In this document: piece after piece, positions 1-8,363 of the stretch
Layout of the letters: each line of letters starts with the position of its first letter
Numbering within the stretch: position 1 is the first letter of the stretch
Assembly (NCBI GenBank): GCA_910592005.1
Contig: CAJVPP010004123.1
Span: 1-10,064, forward strand
Reading direction: 5' to 3'
Source of the DNA: Funneliformis mosseae
Taxonomy: Eukaryota; Glomeromycota; Glomeromycetes; Glomerales; Glomeraceae
DNA length: 10,064 bases
Notes under the pieces: model-generated
Seen by the model: only the letters and a program-made list of their open reading frames with translations
Told to the model about the DNA's origin: nothing
The model's database searches: none
Position numbers and translations under genes: made by a program

Positions 1-834
1 TCGTATAAGTCTTTCCGTTTGTTATTCATCTGTCTTTTGATTTTTTTTGTTTCGCTTTTGGATGGTCTCTGTATTAATAGAATTATTCATTTTATATCAT
101 TTCGATATTCAGTCATATTTTTAAGTCTTTTGTTTTTCATTCGTGTTAGCAAGTTTATTTATTTTATAATATATCAATTGAAATTTTTTTTTCATTATTG
201 TTTAGTAATTATGTGATTAGCTATTTCTCAACGAAACAATATTGAAAACCTATATTATTCTGATTAATAAATCATTTTTTATTTGCCAAATATTTGAGAC
301 TAATTTAACCCTCTACCGTAGATTATCTAATTACCTTCACAGCTAAATTCTTATGTAATATAAATGTCTTTTGATCACCTTGATCACGTGAAACGCTCCA
401 GACTACATAACGGTTCCCGTTTCCCTAGTTAATTAATAGATTGCTAATTTTACATAATTTCGAAGGTTTTCTATCCTTCTTTATCACAAAAATCACAAAA
501 ATCAGATAAATCGATTTGAAAGTTATTTTTAATCTAGAAATGATCGATGTATTCATTGTTTTCATAAAATGGGAATTTTCTCACGCTGAAACCCATTTTG
601 ATTTCTTAATGAGTAACATGATTTTATGACACGTTAAATTATTTCAATCAATACTTCATTGACATCCGTATTTAAAGATTTTTTATCTCATAAAATTTTT
701 TTGTGTTTTATATACTAATGGATGTATGATCCTTGCCCTGGATGAAGGAGATTTTTCTCAGTCATGTCTTGGATTCATGACCAGACACTTACTGCATTTA
801 TTACTTACTAGTTACCTTTTTTTTTCAATTTTAG
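1..834. other. A+T-rich stretch with no convincing gene
   Basis: This stretch lies upstream of the coiled-coil exon. A 65-codon frame at 19-216 (+) is mostly Phe/Ile/Leu from T-rich DNA and looks like noise. The region from 663 to 834 is open in the coiled-coil frame but gives a hydrophobic, uncharacteristic translation. Its 3' end (about 805-834) has a branch-like TTACTAG, a T9 tract and a TTTTAG acceptor, so it is probably the intron leading into that exon. I could not place the earlier exons with any confidence, so they may be here, outside the window, or lost. Confidence 0.5.
371..391. promoter_or_regulatory. Tandem TTGATCAC with a TCACGTGA palindrome
   Basis: TTGATCAC occurs at 371-378 and again at 380-387, one base apart. 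The second copy runs into CACGTG (385-390), which lies inside the palindrome TCACGTGA (384-391). CACGTG is the classic fungal bHLH (Cbf1-type) target. A role as a promoter element for a flanking gene is inference, because no gene start is visible nearby. Confidence 0.3.
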
Positions 835-1022
835 GAAGATTTGAAAAAACGCGAATAAACTGTGAAAAAGACCTGATTTTGTTAAAGCAAATTAATAAGC
901 GAGAAAGTGATAGTATTGAAAAAGAAAAGCAAACCTTGGCCTTAGAAGAACGCAGACTTGAATTGAGAGAACGAGCGACCATAGTTCGCTCATTAGAACT
1001 TCGCAATATTCAGATGAGTTAA
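835..1022 (+). CDS. Probable terminal exon of an unrecognised coiled-coil protein
   Basis: I do not recognise the gene. Starting after a good 3' splice site (T-rich tract, TTTTAG at 829-834), the frame encodes about 62 highly charged residues ending at a TAA. It begins GRFEKTR and contains EKEKQTLALEERRLELRER, a typical parallel coiled-coil pattern rich in Glu, Lys, Arg and Leu. Such tails follow Myb/SANT-like or other DNA-binding domains in many fungal and plant proteins, but no such domain is visible here. A polyadenylation signal at 1198-1203 suits a + strand gene ending here. The same frame stays open upstream to 663, with the first ATG at 726, but its hydrophobic part (about residues 20-36) looks like read-through intron. 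It could be a real 3' end or a remnant of a decayed gene. Confidence 0.4.
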
Positions 1023-1197
1023 TTGTAAAAATAATAATATGTAACCGGATTACGAAGTTATCAATTATTGTGTTATTATATGATTATAGTGGGTTAAATG
1101 GGGGATGTTTAGAATAGATGTTATGTTTAGACTTTATCATGCATCACGGGTTGAATCTCTTAGAAAATATCCTTGTAAAATGAACAATTTTTATTAC

Positions 1198-1203
1198 AAT
1201 AAA
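1198..1203 (+). terminator. AATAAA polyadenylation signal of the coiled-coil gene
   Basis: AATAAA lies about 175 bases after the TAA at 1020-1022, followed by T-rich DNA. The distance suits a fungal 3' untranslated region. In A+T-rich DNA the hexamer is common, so this is only supportive. Confidence 0.35.
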
Positions 1204-1302
1204 TAGTTCTCCTCTTTTCCTAATATTTACTAACAAATCTTTCAGTTTATTTTTTTTCGCATCTCCATTTTTTCTTCACCATCACCATTAAGGTATTCCG
1301 AA

Positions 1303-1324
1303 CTATTAAATCTCTATTAAATCT
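1303..1324. repeat. Two tandem copies of an 11-bp unit
   Basis: CTATTAAATCT occurs at 1303-1313 and again directly at 1314-1324, followed by a partial CTA. It sits in the spacer between the two convergent 3' ends. The rest of 1204-1448 shows nothing recognisable. No function is suggested. Confidence 0.6.
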
Positions 1325-1448
1325 CTAATGAATTAATAGCATTTAAGCATGGTGTTCTATATGACGGACTAGTAAAAGTTTTAAAGTCCACCAGTGAAAA
1401 TTTATTCATTAATCTAATTAAATACAAGATATTAAAAAATAGAGAACT

Positions 1449-1454
1449 TTTATT
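1449..1454 (-). terminator. AATAAA polyadenylation signal of CRIPT
   Basis: The complement of TTTATT at 1449-1454 reads AATAAA, about 100 bases beyond the CRIPT stop codon on the minus strand. A second copy is at 1401-1406. Either could serve; the choice is not decidable from sequence. Confidence 0.35.
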
Positions 1455-1554
1455 CAAGATAATATAAATAATCTCAACATTGACAAGTAGCCAACCTCTT
1501 TTTTGGTGATCAGTATAGGAGAGGCGTTCCAATATTTCGTATCGTATGATTGAC

Positions 1555-2236
1555 TCATTTGGAACTTTGCTTGTACATTGAAGTATCAAGAATTTGTTTA
1601 CCACACATAGCACAAATGCCTTGCTTATAAGCACACCCTAAAAAAAATAAATAAATAAACAGTAAGGGTTAATAAAGATTTTCATTTGAAATGTATCATA
1701 GAAATAAAAATGATTTTTATAACTTTCAATCAAAAAAAAACTGTATATTCAATTATAAAATAATGAATTACCTTGACAATAATGTGCATGTTCTTGATGG
1801 ACCCGAGATTTGCAAATTTTACATTTGTTTTCATAAGGCTTAAATCTAGAAATAAATAAATAAAAAAAAAAATACAAATATTTAAATGATATGTATATAA
1901 AGCAAAAATAAGCAAAGGATTCATCTTTAAAATTATTCATCTACCGGCTCTTTCCAGGTTTACTTAATAGCTTGTTTTCGTTTAATTTTCTATCGGTCCC
2001 AACTTTAATTAATTGTAAACAAGATTAAAGTATTAGAAATGTTCGTTCGATACAAATATTTGTGTGTAAATATAAGAAGTCGCATACCTGTTGTGTTTCT
2101 TGATCCCTCTTTCCATTTATCAGGGCAGATTACTTTTGACAATTTCTTTTCACCTTGAATATAAAATAAAAGTTAGATCATCAGAAATTTCATAAGTAGA
2201 AACGTTCAATGAACATTTACATTTATTGCAGACCAT
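1555..2236 (-). CDS. CRIPT: CRIPT, cysteine-rich PDZ-binding protein homologue
   Basis: Five exons on the minus strand: 2236-2221, 2153-2088, 2002-1945, 1845-1772 and 1637-1555. They join in frame to 98 residues (human CRIPT is 101). The first exon has only 16 bases (MVCNK plus one base of Cys6). Family hallmarks follow in order: VCNKCEKKL at 2-10, the NTT and KLNENK segments at about 25-38, FKPYENKCKICKSRVHQ at 48-64, YCQGCAYKQGICAMCGKQ at 69-86 and the end MYKQSSK. The zinc-binding cysteine pairs C3/C6, C55/C58, C70/C73 and C80/C83 are all present. All introns are GT-AG (134, 99, 85 and 67 bp), though donors GTAGAT and GTAATT are weak. Human CRIPT binds PSD-95, but the conserved role is in the activated minor spliceosome, where it was seen by cryo-EM. 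A splicing role here is by homology. It is transcribed divergently from the methyltransferase gene. Confidence 0.93.
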
Positions 2237-2377
2237 GTTAAGTGCAAATTGTATAATAAAACGTAAAATACACAAAATTGGTATCAATTAATTAATCCGT
2301 AAATCACGTGAAAATATCTTTCACTATTAATTTATAGAAATGATTATCACATATTTAAAGCATCGATCGTAAGAAAA
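2237..2377. promoter_or_regulatory. Divergent promoter between CRIPT and the Trm61-like gene
   Basis: Only 141 bases separate the two start codons. The interval holds the 8-bp palindrome TCACGTGA at 2304-2311 (core CACGTG 2305-2310), 74 bp from CRIPT and 67 bp from the other start, so it is nearly central. CACGTG is a bHLH-factor site in many fungi. No clear TATA box stands out above the A+T background. Shared control of both genes is inferred from layout only. Confidence 0.55.
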
Positions 2378-3728
2378 ATGTGGAGAAATTTCAAAAAATT
2401 AAATTTGAAATTACATCAAAATATTCAATTTCTCTACTCAAGACGAACAATATGTGACAAGGCTGTAATAAATGAAATAAATGAAAAATTTGATAGAACA
2501 AAGTTCGTAGAGGGAGATACAGTAATCTTGCGTGATACAGCGAAAAAAATTAAAGGTTCAAGAAAATCATTAATAGGACCTTTAACTAAAGGGGCAAAGA
2601 CAGAAAATTTTTGTGGGATTATAAATCATGATTCTATAATTGGAATATCTATACGTTCTGTTATTAAAACCAATAAAGGTATCGTTTCCGATAAGGGAAA
2701 TTCAGTTATCCGTATACTTTTTTAAAAAAAAAAAAAAAAATTTCAAAATGAGCGACCTTAAATTATTTCTTTACGAAAAATCTTGCGAATTTTATCCCTA
2801 CCCCTTTTTTTTGAAATTTTTTTTTTTTTTTTTAGAAAAATTCTTTACAATTCATTTTCCTACGTTGGATGAGTATGTTTATTTCTTTGGTCCCCTAAAT
2901 TATTTTTTTTCTTTAGACATTTCTCTAATACTAACCTATTGTTTATTCATATAGATATGTATCAATGTTTTCAAGAAATACCACACCAATATATCCAAAG
3001 GACGCCAACACTATAGTAATAAAATAAATATAATAAATAAATATATTATGCCTATATTATATATTAAACATAAAATAACTTTTCTTTGCTTTTTTCAATA
3101 GGTTGCACTTCTTGATTTACATCCATATTCAAGAATATTAGAAGTAGGTACGGGAAATGGATCTTTAACGTTATATTTGGCGAGAGCCATCTATCCAACA
3201 GGACATATACAAACAATAGATTGTAACGCAGAAAATATTCGTAAATCACAAAAAAATGTTAAACAATATTTTCGTGGAATTTATTATGATAATATAACAT
3301 TCAATATCGGGACTTGTTCTGACATATTCAATTCATTATCCGAAAGTGCTGATGGAATAGTATTAGATTTACCAGAACCTTGGTTGGAATTACCTTCAAT
3401 TATTCCAAAGTTAAAATTAGATAGATTTATAATATGTTACTTACCAAATATGACTCAAGTATTAGAATTAATTAAATTTATTAGAGTAAAAAAATTTAAA
3501 TTAGCTACAGAACAAGTATTAGAAATTCTTTGGAGACCGTGGGAAGTGAGATCTACCGTCATTAGAAGTAAAATGGATGAAAATATTTCCTTTTCCATAG
3601 ATAATTTAGTTATGGAGAATAGAATACCAGAAAAAGCTTTGGCTTATGTATGTAGACCTACTTGTGATAATACTACTGGTCATACTGCTTTTTTGGTACA
3701 ATTGAAAAAAATTGAGGATGATATGTGA
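2378..3728 (+). CDS. tRNA/rRNA adenine N1-methyltransferase, Trm61/TRMT61B-like
   Basis: Four exons, 2378-2678, 2836-2872, 2955-3015 and 3102-3728, join in frame to 341 residues. The family transfers methyl from S-adenosylmethionine to N1 of adenine, typically A58 of tRNA; human TRMT61B acts in mitochondria on tRNA and 16S rRNA. Residues 1-25 are basic with no acidic residue (R3, K6, K7, K11, R22, R23), which fits a mitochondrial presequence. The N-terminal small domain has FVEGDTVILR at about 43-52, then PTLDEYV at 109-115 and YPKD at 126-129. The Rossmann core has the SAM loop LEVGTGNG at 146-153 and the catalytic-motif DLPEPW at 222-227. The end, with RP..GHTAFLV, resembles TRMT61B. The split codons at exon joins 1 and 2 restore family sequence exactly. 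A Trm6 partner is not in the window, and TRMT61B-type enzymes do not need one. Cytosolic Trm61 is the alternative. Confidence 0.9.
2724..2833. repeat. 25-bp perfect inverted repeat inside intron 1
   Basis: The left arm, 2724-2748, is A17 followed by TTTCAAAA. The right arm, 2809-2833, is TTTTGAAA followed by T17. The arms are perfect complements with a 60-base loop, and pairing continues outward over most of the next six bases. The right arm is the polypyrimidine tract, and the acceptor AG at 2834-2835 lies directly beside the stem. It may be a folded intron structure or the ends of a tiny inserted element. Homopolymer lengths may be inexact. Confidence 0.75.
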
Positions 3729-3755
3729 GAGAATTCACGCGATTTAAGTTTCTAT

Positions 3756-3761
3756 AATAAA
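3756..3761 (+). terminator. AATAAA polyadenylation signal of the methyltransferase gene
   Basis: AATAAA lies 28 bases after the TGA at 3726-3728 and is followed by T-rich sequence, a plausible fungal cleavage signal. Confidence 0.45.
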
Positions 3762-4799
3762 TATTATATGATTTTAATGAGCCCGGTTTTTAACTTATTC
3801 AAAGATATTCGCAACAGAATCCTCGAAGTTCAACTTTTTTTATCTGATTCATACCTGACTTCAACAAAGCAAACGAGAAGGGAAAATGTTTGATCAGCGG
3901 AAATCATGAACTGGTCATGCCAGATTTTAGTGTGTATAATCATAGCAGTTGATTTACAATGCATTAGTCTTTTCGGCGACAGTATAATGGAATGTGCACT
4001 TTGAGCATTTCGCCACGTTGCGTTTACTTGGGTTATGCAATAATGTGATTCAAAAGCTAAGAAAGGATTACGAAAAAAAAATTATTGATGTGAAAAAAAA
4101 ATTTCCCGAAAACGCGTTTTAGCTTTATTAATCTGTATGTAGCTCAGAAAAATATGATATTGTATGTCTAATTGAAAAAAAAATTACAACACCACTTCAT
4201 TCATTTAATATGCGAATTCAAATTCCCTATATGTACTCATTTTCCTTGAATCGTACGAGCTTACATATTTTTTTTTATGGGAGAGAAATTTGACATCAAC
4301 ATCATCTCAACAACAAAGCGCAAATAAATAAAACCGATTGATTGTTAAGGATGCAAATGAAATCAATGAAATCGCAAAACATAAAAAACTTATATGAAAG
4401 ATAATAAATAATTCCAACTGCAAAGTCCTATAAAAAGGTAAATTTTAATGAGATCTTGTCATTCTCACGAAATTCTGTAAGAAATCTTTGAAGAAACTGA
4501 AAAGGTCGGCCCACGGTGGCAATATGGCGCCCTACTGTGAAAGCAAAGCAACCCAAAGACCATTTTTGCGAAGCGAACTCCGTACTTATAATGCCGGGAA
4601 AAACTTGTTAAAAGTAGTGATAGTAAGTAATACTTAGCTTGCTCGATAAATATTTTTTCAAAAAAAGATGACGTAACGCTCACATCATAAAAATTTACAA
4701 CCACGTGATTAATGTTTGTTTGTGTAATGATATTTCGGAAATTTCTCAGGTAAATTTGCTACAGTCGAAGTTAGATCCGAAACAAAATGTTCCCAAAGT
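3762..4799. other. Intergenic region without a recognised gene
   Basis: I see no convincing reading frame, tRNA, snRNA or box C/D snoRNA on either strand. Base composition is uneven: 3780-4060 and 4489-4610 have more G+C than the surrounding A+T-rich DNA, while 4060-4440 is rich in A and T runs. A CACGTG is at 4702-4707. A 79-codon minus-strand frame at 4465-4704 has no family resemblance or supporting context. Confidence 0.5.
4489..4610. other. Small G+C-richer island of unknown nature
   Basis: About 120 bases here contain balanced base use and motifs such as CGGCCCACGGTGGC and GCGAAGCGAACTCCG, unlike the flanks. A 37-codon frame starts at ATG 4524 and ends at TAG 4635-4637, but nothing identifies it as a gene. 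It could be a fragment of a dispersed repeat, an untranslated RNA or an exon remnant. Confidence 0.3.
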
Positions 4800-4807
4800 A
4801 AAAAAAA
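4800..4807 (-). terminator. RNA polymerase III terminator of tRNA-Arg
   Basis: On the minus strand a run of eight T residues starts 13 bases after the tRNA 3' end. This is a standard strong polymerase III stop. Confidence 0.8.
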
Positions 4808-4819
4808 GGACAAGATTTG

Positions 4820-4915
4820 TACCCGACGCGGGACTCGAACCCGCAATCCCCAGATTGCCTTAGAGGATTTTACATCTTAGAAGTCTGGTGCGTTATCCGA
4901 TTACGCCAGCCGGGC
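4820..4915 (-). tRNA. tRNA-Arg(UCU) with a 22-nt intron
   Basis: The minus strand folds into a full cloverleaf. The acceptor arm GCCCGGC (4915-4909) pairs with GTCGGGT (4827-4821) through two G-U pairs, and the discriminator is A4820. The D stem is GCGT/ACGC, the anticodon stem CCAGA/TCTGG, and the T arm GCGGG-TTCGAGT-CCCGC. The anticodon TCT is at 4881-4879 and reads AGA/AGG. The intron, 4877-4856, follows position 37, the canonical site for tRNA-splicing endonuclease. Internal A box (TGGCGTAATCGG) and B box (GGTTCGAGTCC) promoters are intact. The mature tRNA is 74 nt before CCA addition. It points away from NOP58. Confidence 0.95.
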
Positions 4916-5109
4916 TATTCTTTGGTGAATTCGTTAATTTAATAATTAAAATTTTTAAAGGTGATGTTTTTTAATTTATAGTTTTAGTGATAATTGAAAA
5001 TCTGGTGCAACATAATTTTTTTTTTTGATCTAGATTAAAAAAAATTTTTTGCTATTAAATAATAGAAAAAGAACTTTTAGTTCATAAAAAGCCCAAAGAA
5101 AAAAAAAAA
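4916..5109 (+). promoter_or_regulatory. Upstream region of NOP58
   Basis: These 194 bases separate the tRNA 5' end from the NOP58 start codon and must hold at least its proximal promoter and leader. The DNA is strongly A+T-rich, with A and T runs at about 5017-5050 and an A12 run that ends in the start codon. No specific transcription factor site can be named. The CACGTG at 4702-4707 lies further upstream, beyond the tRNA. Confidence 0.35.
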
Positions 5110-7708
5110 ATGCTCGTTCTTTTTGAAACGGCCGCTGGTTACGCGTTGTTCAAAGTATTAAACGAGGATAAATTAGAAGAACCGAATGAGCTATGGAAAG
5201 AGTTTGAAACACCAGAAGCAGCTAAAAATACGTACGTATTTAAAAGTTAAAAATATAAAATATGATTTTATAGCTTTTTATTGATTTATGTTTATTATAG
5301 GGTAAAACTTGTGAACTTTCAAAAATTTGAAAACATGAATGAAGCAGTAATCTCTGTTAGCGATCTTTTGGAAGGAAAGCTTTCAAAAGATTTGAAAAAT
5401 TTTTTGAAAGAGTCATTTGATAATATGGAGTTATCAAGTGAACAACTTGCTGTTATTGATCCAAAGATTGGTAGGATTTTAAATTATTTAAAAGAAAAAA
5501 AGAGTAATGATGTTATTGTATATTGGAAATTTTCAATACGTATATATAAGATTTTTGATTCTATATAATAATTTCCTTATAAGTTGTTGTATGATAATCT
5601 GTAGGTACCACCATCAGCAAAAAGTTTGGTATTCAAGTTGTGTCTGACAAAATCATTATGGAGTTGTATCGAGGAATTAAGCAACAGCTTGACGCGTTAA
5701 TGACTGGCATTAAAGCTGATGATATAAATCAGATGGTATTGGGTCTTTCTCATTCCTTGTCTCGCCACAAGTTGAAATTTTCACCAGATAAGGTGGATAA
5801 TATGATCATCCAAGCGATCGGTTTGTTGGATGATCTGGACAAAGAATTAAACACTTACGCAATGAGAGTTAAAGAATGGTATGGCTGGCATTTTCCAGAA
5901 ATGTCAAAAATTGTGGTTGATAATTTGGCGTATGCCAAAATAATTAAGGCTATGGGTATGTAAACTATATTAAAAGCAATTATTAAGTTTGAAATTATTT
6001 ACGATTATATATATACATACATATATTGATTAATTACAATAATAAGGTTTCAGAACTAATGCACAGACAACAGACCTTTCGGAGATACTTCCGGAAGATT
6101 TGGAAAAGGAATTGAAAGAAGCAGCCGAGATATCTATGGGATCTGAAATTGCAAGAGAAGATATTGATAATATTGTAATGGGATGTGAACAAATAATCAG
6201 CTTGACTGAATACCGTGCAGAACTTTATGAGTATCTTAAAAATCGAATGTTGGCAATCGCACCAAATTTAACTACTCTAGTAGGCGAATTGGTTGGAGCC
6301 AGATTGATTGCACATTCAGGAAGTTTACTTAATCTTGCCAAACATCCAGCTAGTACTGTTCAGATTTTAGGTGCAGAAAAAGCTCTTTTTAGAGCTTTGA
6401 AAACTAAAAATCCTACACCCAAATATGGTTTAATTTATCACGCTAGTTTGGTTGGCCAAGCATCTCCCAAAAATAAAGGCAAGGTATGTAAATGAAATCC
6501 GTCATAAATTTTTTTAAAAAAATTACGATAAATCACTTTATTTAATTGAATGCAATAGGTAGCTAGAATACTTGCCACAAAATCTTCTCTCGCGACTCGT
6601 TTTGATGCTTTATCTGAAGACAAAGATATACAGGCAGAAATGGGTCATTCGAATCGTAAATACGTTGAATCAAGAATAAGATCATTAGAAGGACGTAATG
6701 GTGGTACTGGAACAAATACAGAAAAGAATAAAGGAAAAAAACAAAAGAAATTTGAACTTATTCCGTAAGTTTCTCAGTCTTTTATCTCGGTGCGGCGTTC
6801 TTTCATCTTGTATAATAACGTCGATCTTTAACAATATTAGGGCTACGACTTCATACAATCCATCCGCGGATGTAGCGGGCACTAGTCAATCAGTTGGAAC
6901 CAGTACTGCCGGTATTAAACGTAAAGCCGAAGAAATGGCTGCAACAGAAGAAGAAAGTGACGAAGATTCTACTGAAGAAGAGTCCGAGCAACATGACAGT
7001 ACTAAATCTATAAAATCAAAGGATAAAAATAAAAAAGCCAAGAAGCAAATTAAAGTCAGTGCTGGCGGCACAAAACATAAAGCTAAAGAAATAGTTTCTA
7101 CAGATGAGGAGGAAAGTGAAGTAGAGTCCGCTGATGAAAGCTCCACTGAAGAAGAGTCTGATCAAGATGATAGCATTAAATTTGATAAATCAAAAGATAA
7201 AATTAAGAAAGAAAAGAAGCAAGGACAATCGGCCGGAACAAGCACCGCTGGTACAGAACGCAAAATCAAAGAAGAAGTGTCTTCTGAAGGAAAGAAAGAA
7301 AAAAAAGCAAAGAAGCAGAGTCAATCTGCTAAAGCCAGTACATCTGGCACAAAACGTAAGGCTGAAGAAACAGATGAGGAAGAAAGTGAGCAAGATTCTA
7401 CTGATGAAGAGTCTGTGAAAACTGAATCTAAGAAATCAAAGGATAAAAGCAAGAAATTAAAGAAGCATAAAAAAGAAGTTAAGCAAGAAAAAAAGCAACC
7501 TTCGAAAGTTAAGGATAGTAAGGAGGAGAAGAAGGACAAATCTAAAAAATCAAAAGATAAAGATAAAAAAGCAAAGAAGCAAAAGAAGGAAGATGAGCAA
7601 GAAAAGAAACAACCTTCAAAAGAGGTAAAAGGCAAAAGTAAGGATGATAAGAAAAAGGATAAAAAAGAAAAGAAAAAGGAGAAATCCTCTAAAAAGAAGG
7701 AACTCTGA
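5110..7708 (+). CDS. NOP58: NOP58, box C/D snoRNP core protein
   Basis: Six exons, 5110-5231, 5301-5470, 5605-5955, 6047-6483, 6559-6764 and 6841-7708, join in frame to 717 residues. Nop58 is a scaffold of nucleolar box C/D snoRNPs, which guide 2'-O-methylation and pre-rRNA cleavage with Nop56, fibrillarin and Snu13. The start [15 protein letters not shown] matches the family's first residues (NOP5NT domain, about 1-65). The NOSIC/coiled-coil region includes [16 protein letters not shown] after 147 and EWYGWHFPE at 188-196. The Nop domain has [14 protein letters not shown] at 294-307, [11 protein letters not shown] at 323-333 and [12 protein letters not shown] at 341-352. YNPSADV after the last splice junction matches the family's Y-P-S-D motif. 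Residues from about 448 form a lysine/acidic-serine tail that makes it much longer than yeast (511) or human (529) Nop58. Intron 3 must use the AAG acceptor at 6044-6046. Confidence 0.97.
6896..7705 (+). repeat. NOP58: Repeat-built C-terminal tail of NOP58
   Basis: Residues 448-717 are low-complexity. A module with a GTSTAG-like lead, a KRKAEE-type basic patch, an acidic serine block ([15 protein letters not shown] type) and a SKDKxKKAKK block recurs imperfectly from residues 448, 502, 561 and 594. A further 38-residue unit, SKKSKDK to KKQPSK, occurs at 625 and again at 663. The last 40 residues are nearly pure Lys/Glu/Asp/Ser. Lysine-rich KKE/D tails are usual in Nop56/Nop58. The alternating acidic-serine blocks recall Nopp140/Srp40 and offer likely casein kinase 2 sites, which is inference. 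Confidence 0.85.
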
Positions 7709-7796
7709 TAATTATTAATTTATTTCATTCCGATTAATTTTAAGTTGGTCACTCTTACAAAGTGAAAAATGTACTGAGAATTTTCTTCTTCATATT

Positions 7797-7802
7797 AATA
7801 AA
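7797..7802 (+). terminator. AATAAA polyadenylation signal of NOP58
   Basis: AATAAA lies 88 bases after the TGA at 7706-7708, at a suitable distance for the NOP58 3' end. Confidence 0.45.
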
Positions 7803-8297
7803 CCAATTAGTTTCTCGAAAGATTGATTTGTCTTCAGCAAGAATTCTGATCATACTCTCTTATGTATAAATTAGATGTCATTTAGCGTCATTCTTGATAA
7901 ATAGCAATTCGGTTTTGTCCTTTTCAAAATAATATGTAACCCTGCAACTAACTATTATTGTAAACCTAAAATTTTAAAATTTTACATTTTGGCAATCATG
8001 ATATAATCTAATTCATAAAAAATAATTAATCTTTATACAAAATTATTTAATATTAATAATTAATATTAGTAAATATATTTCTTTATAAAGTTTACTTTTT
8101 AGTCAATAGATTTATACATTAAATTTATAGAATTTAGTAATTTTAATTATATATATTTTTTAATTTAATAAAATAAAATAATTTATTTTATAATTATCAT
8201 TTAGTAGATAACTCTAACTATCGAGTTTTTATAAAAGTTTTTGCATTTTTATTTTAATATTAAAATATTTTATCAATTTAAATTATAATTATTTTTA
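7803..8297. other. Gene-free, increasingly A+T-rich DNA
   Basis: No gene is visible. Up to about 7960 the composition is like other intergenic DNA here. Beyond that G and C become rare: the 60 bases from 8041 contain four. Confidence 0.6.
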
Positions 8298-8313
8298 GAG
8301 TAAATTTATTCAT
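8298..8313 (+). repeat. Left terminal inverted repeat
   Basis: GAGTAAATTTATTCAT, perfectly complementary to 8551-8566. It is followed by CGCGGG, which matches TGCAGG of the other end at four of six positions. Confidence 0.8.
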
Positions 8314-8316
8314 CGC

Positions 8317-8328
8317 GGGGGGGGGGGG
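8317..8328 (+). repeat. G12 homopolymer
   Basis: Twelve consecutive G residues lie just inside the left end of the element, in DNA where G is otherwise scarce. The length may be uncertain because of sequencing error or slippage. Confidence 0.8.
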
Positions 8329-8349
8329 ATACTCCTTATACATCGCCTT

Positions 8350-8363
8350 TATATATATATATA
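8350..8363. repeat. TA microsatellite
   Basis: Seven TA units directly precede the telomere-like array. Such tracts are variable in length and often neighbour interstitial telomeric repeats. Confidence 0.8.

Noticed and set aside
19..216. 65-codon frame on the + strand
   Set aside because: The translation is dominated by Phe, Ile and Leu from T-rich DNA, with no domain and no gene context.
540..629. Short frame starting MIDVFIVFIKWEF
   Set aside because: It has 29 codons, no clear splice link to the coiled-coil exon and no recognisable similarity.
2679..2835. U12-type intron in the Trm61-like gene
   Set aside because: The donor GTATCGTTT is one base from the U12 consensus. However, the only CCTTAA branch-like site (2756-2761) is about 74 bases from the acceptor, far beyond the usual range, and a long T tract precedes the AG as in U2 introns.
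4465..4704. 79-codon frame on the minus strand
   Set aside because: There is no family resemblance. The frame spans the boundary of the G+C island and has no promoter or 3' signal of its own.
5471..5604. Box C/D snoRNA inside NOP58 intron 2
   Set aside because: Human NOP58 hosts snoRNAs, and an ATGATGT resembling a C box is present. No CTGA D box or closing stem follows.
6698..6840. Upstream extension of the long NOP58 tail frame, starting at ATG 6698
   Set aside because: This part is exon 5 read in the wrong frame plus intron 5. The tail belongs to NOP58 through the 6764/6841 junction, which restores the family's Y-P-S-D motif.
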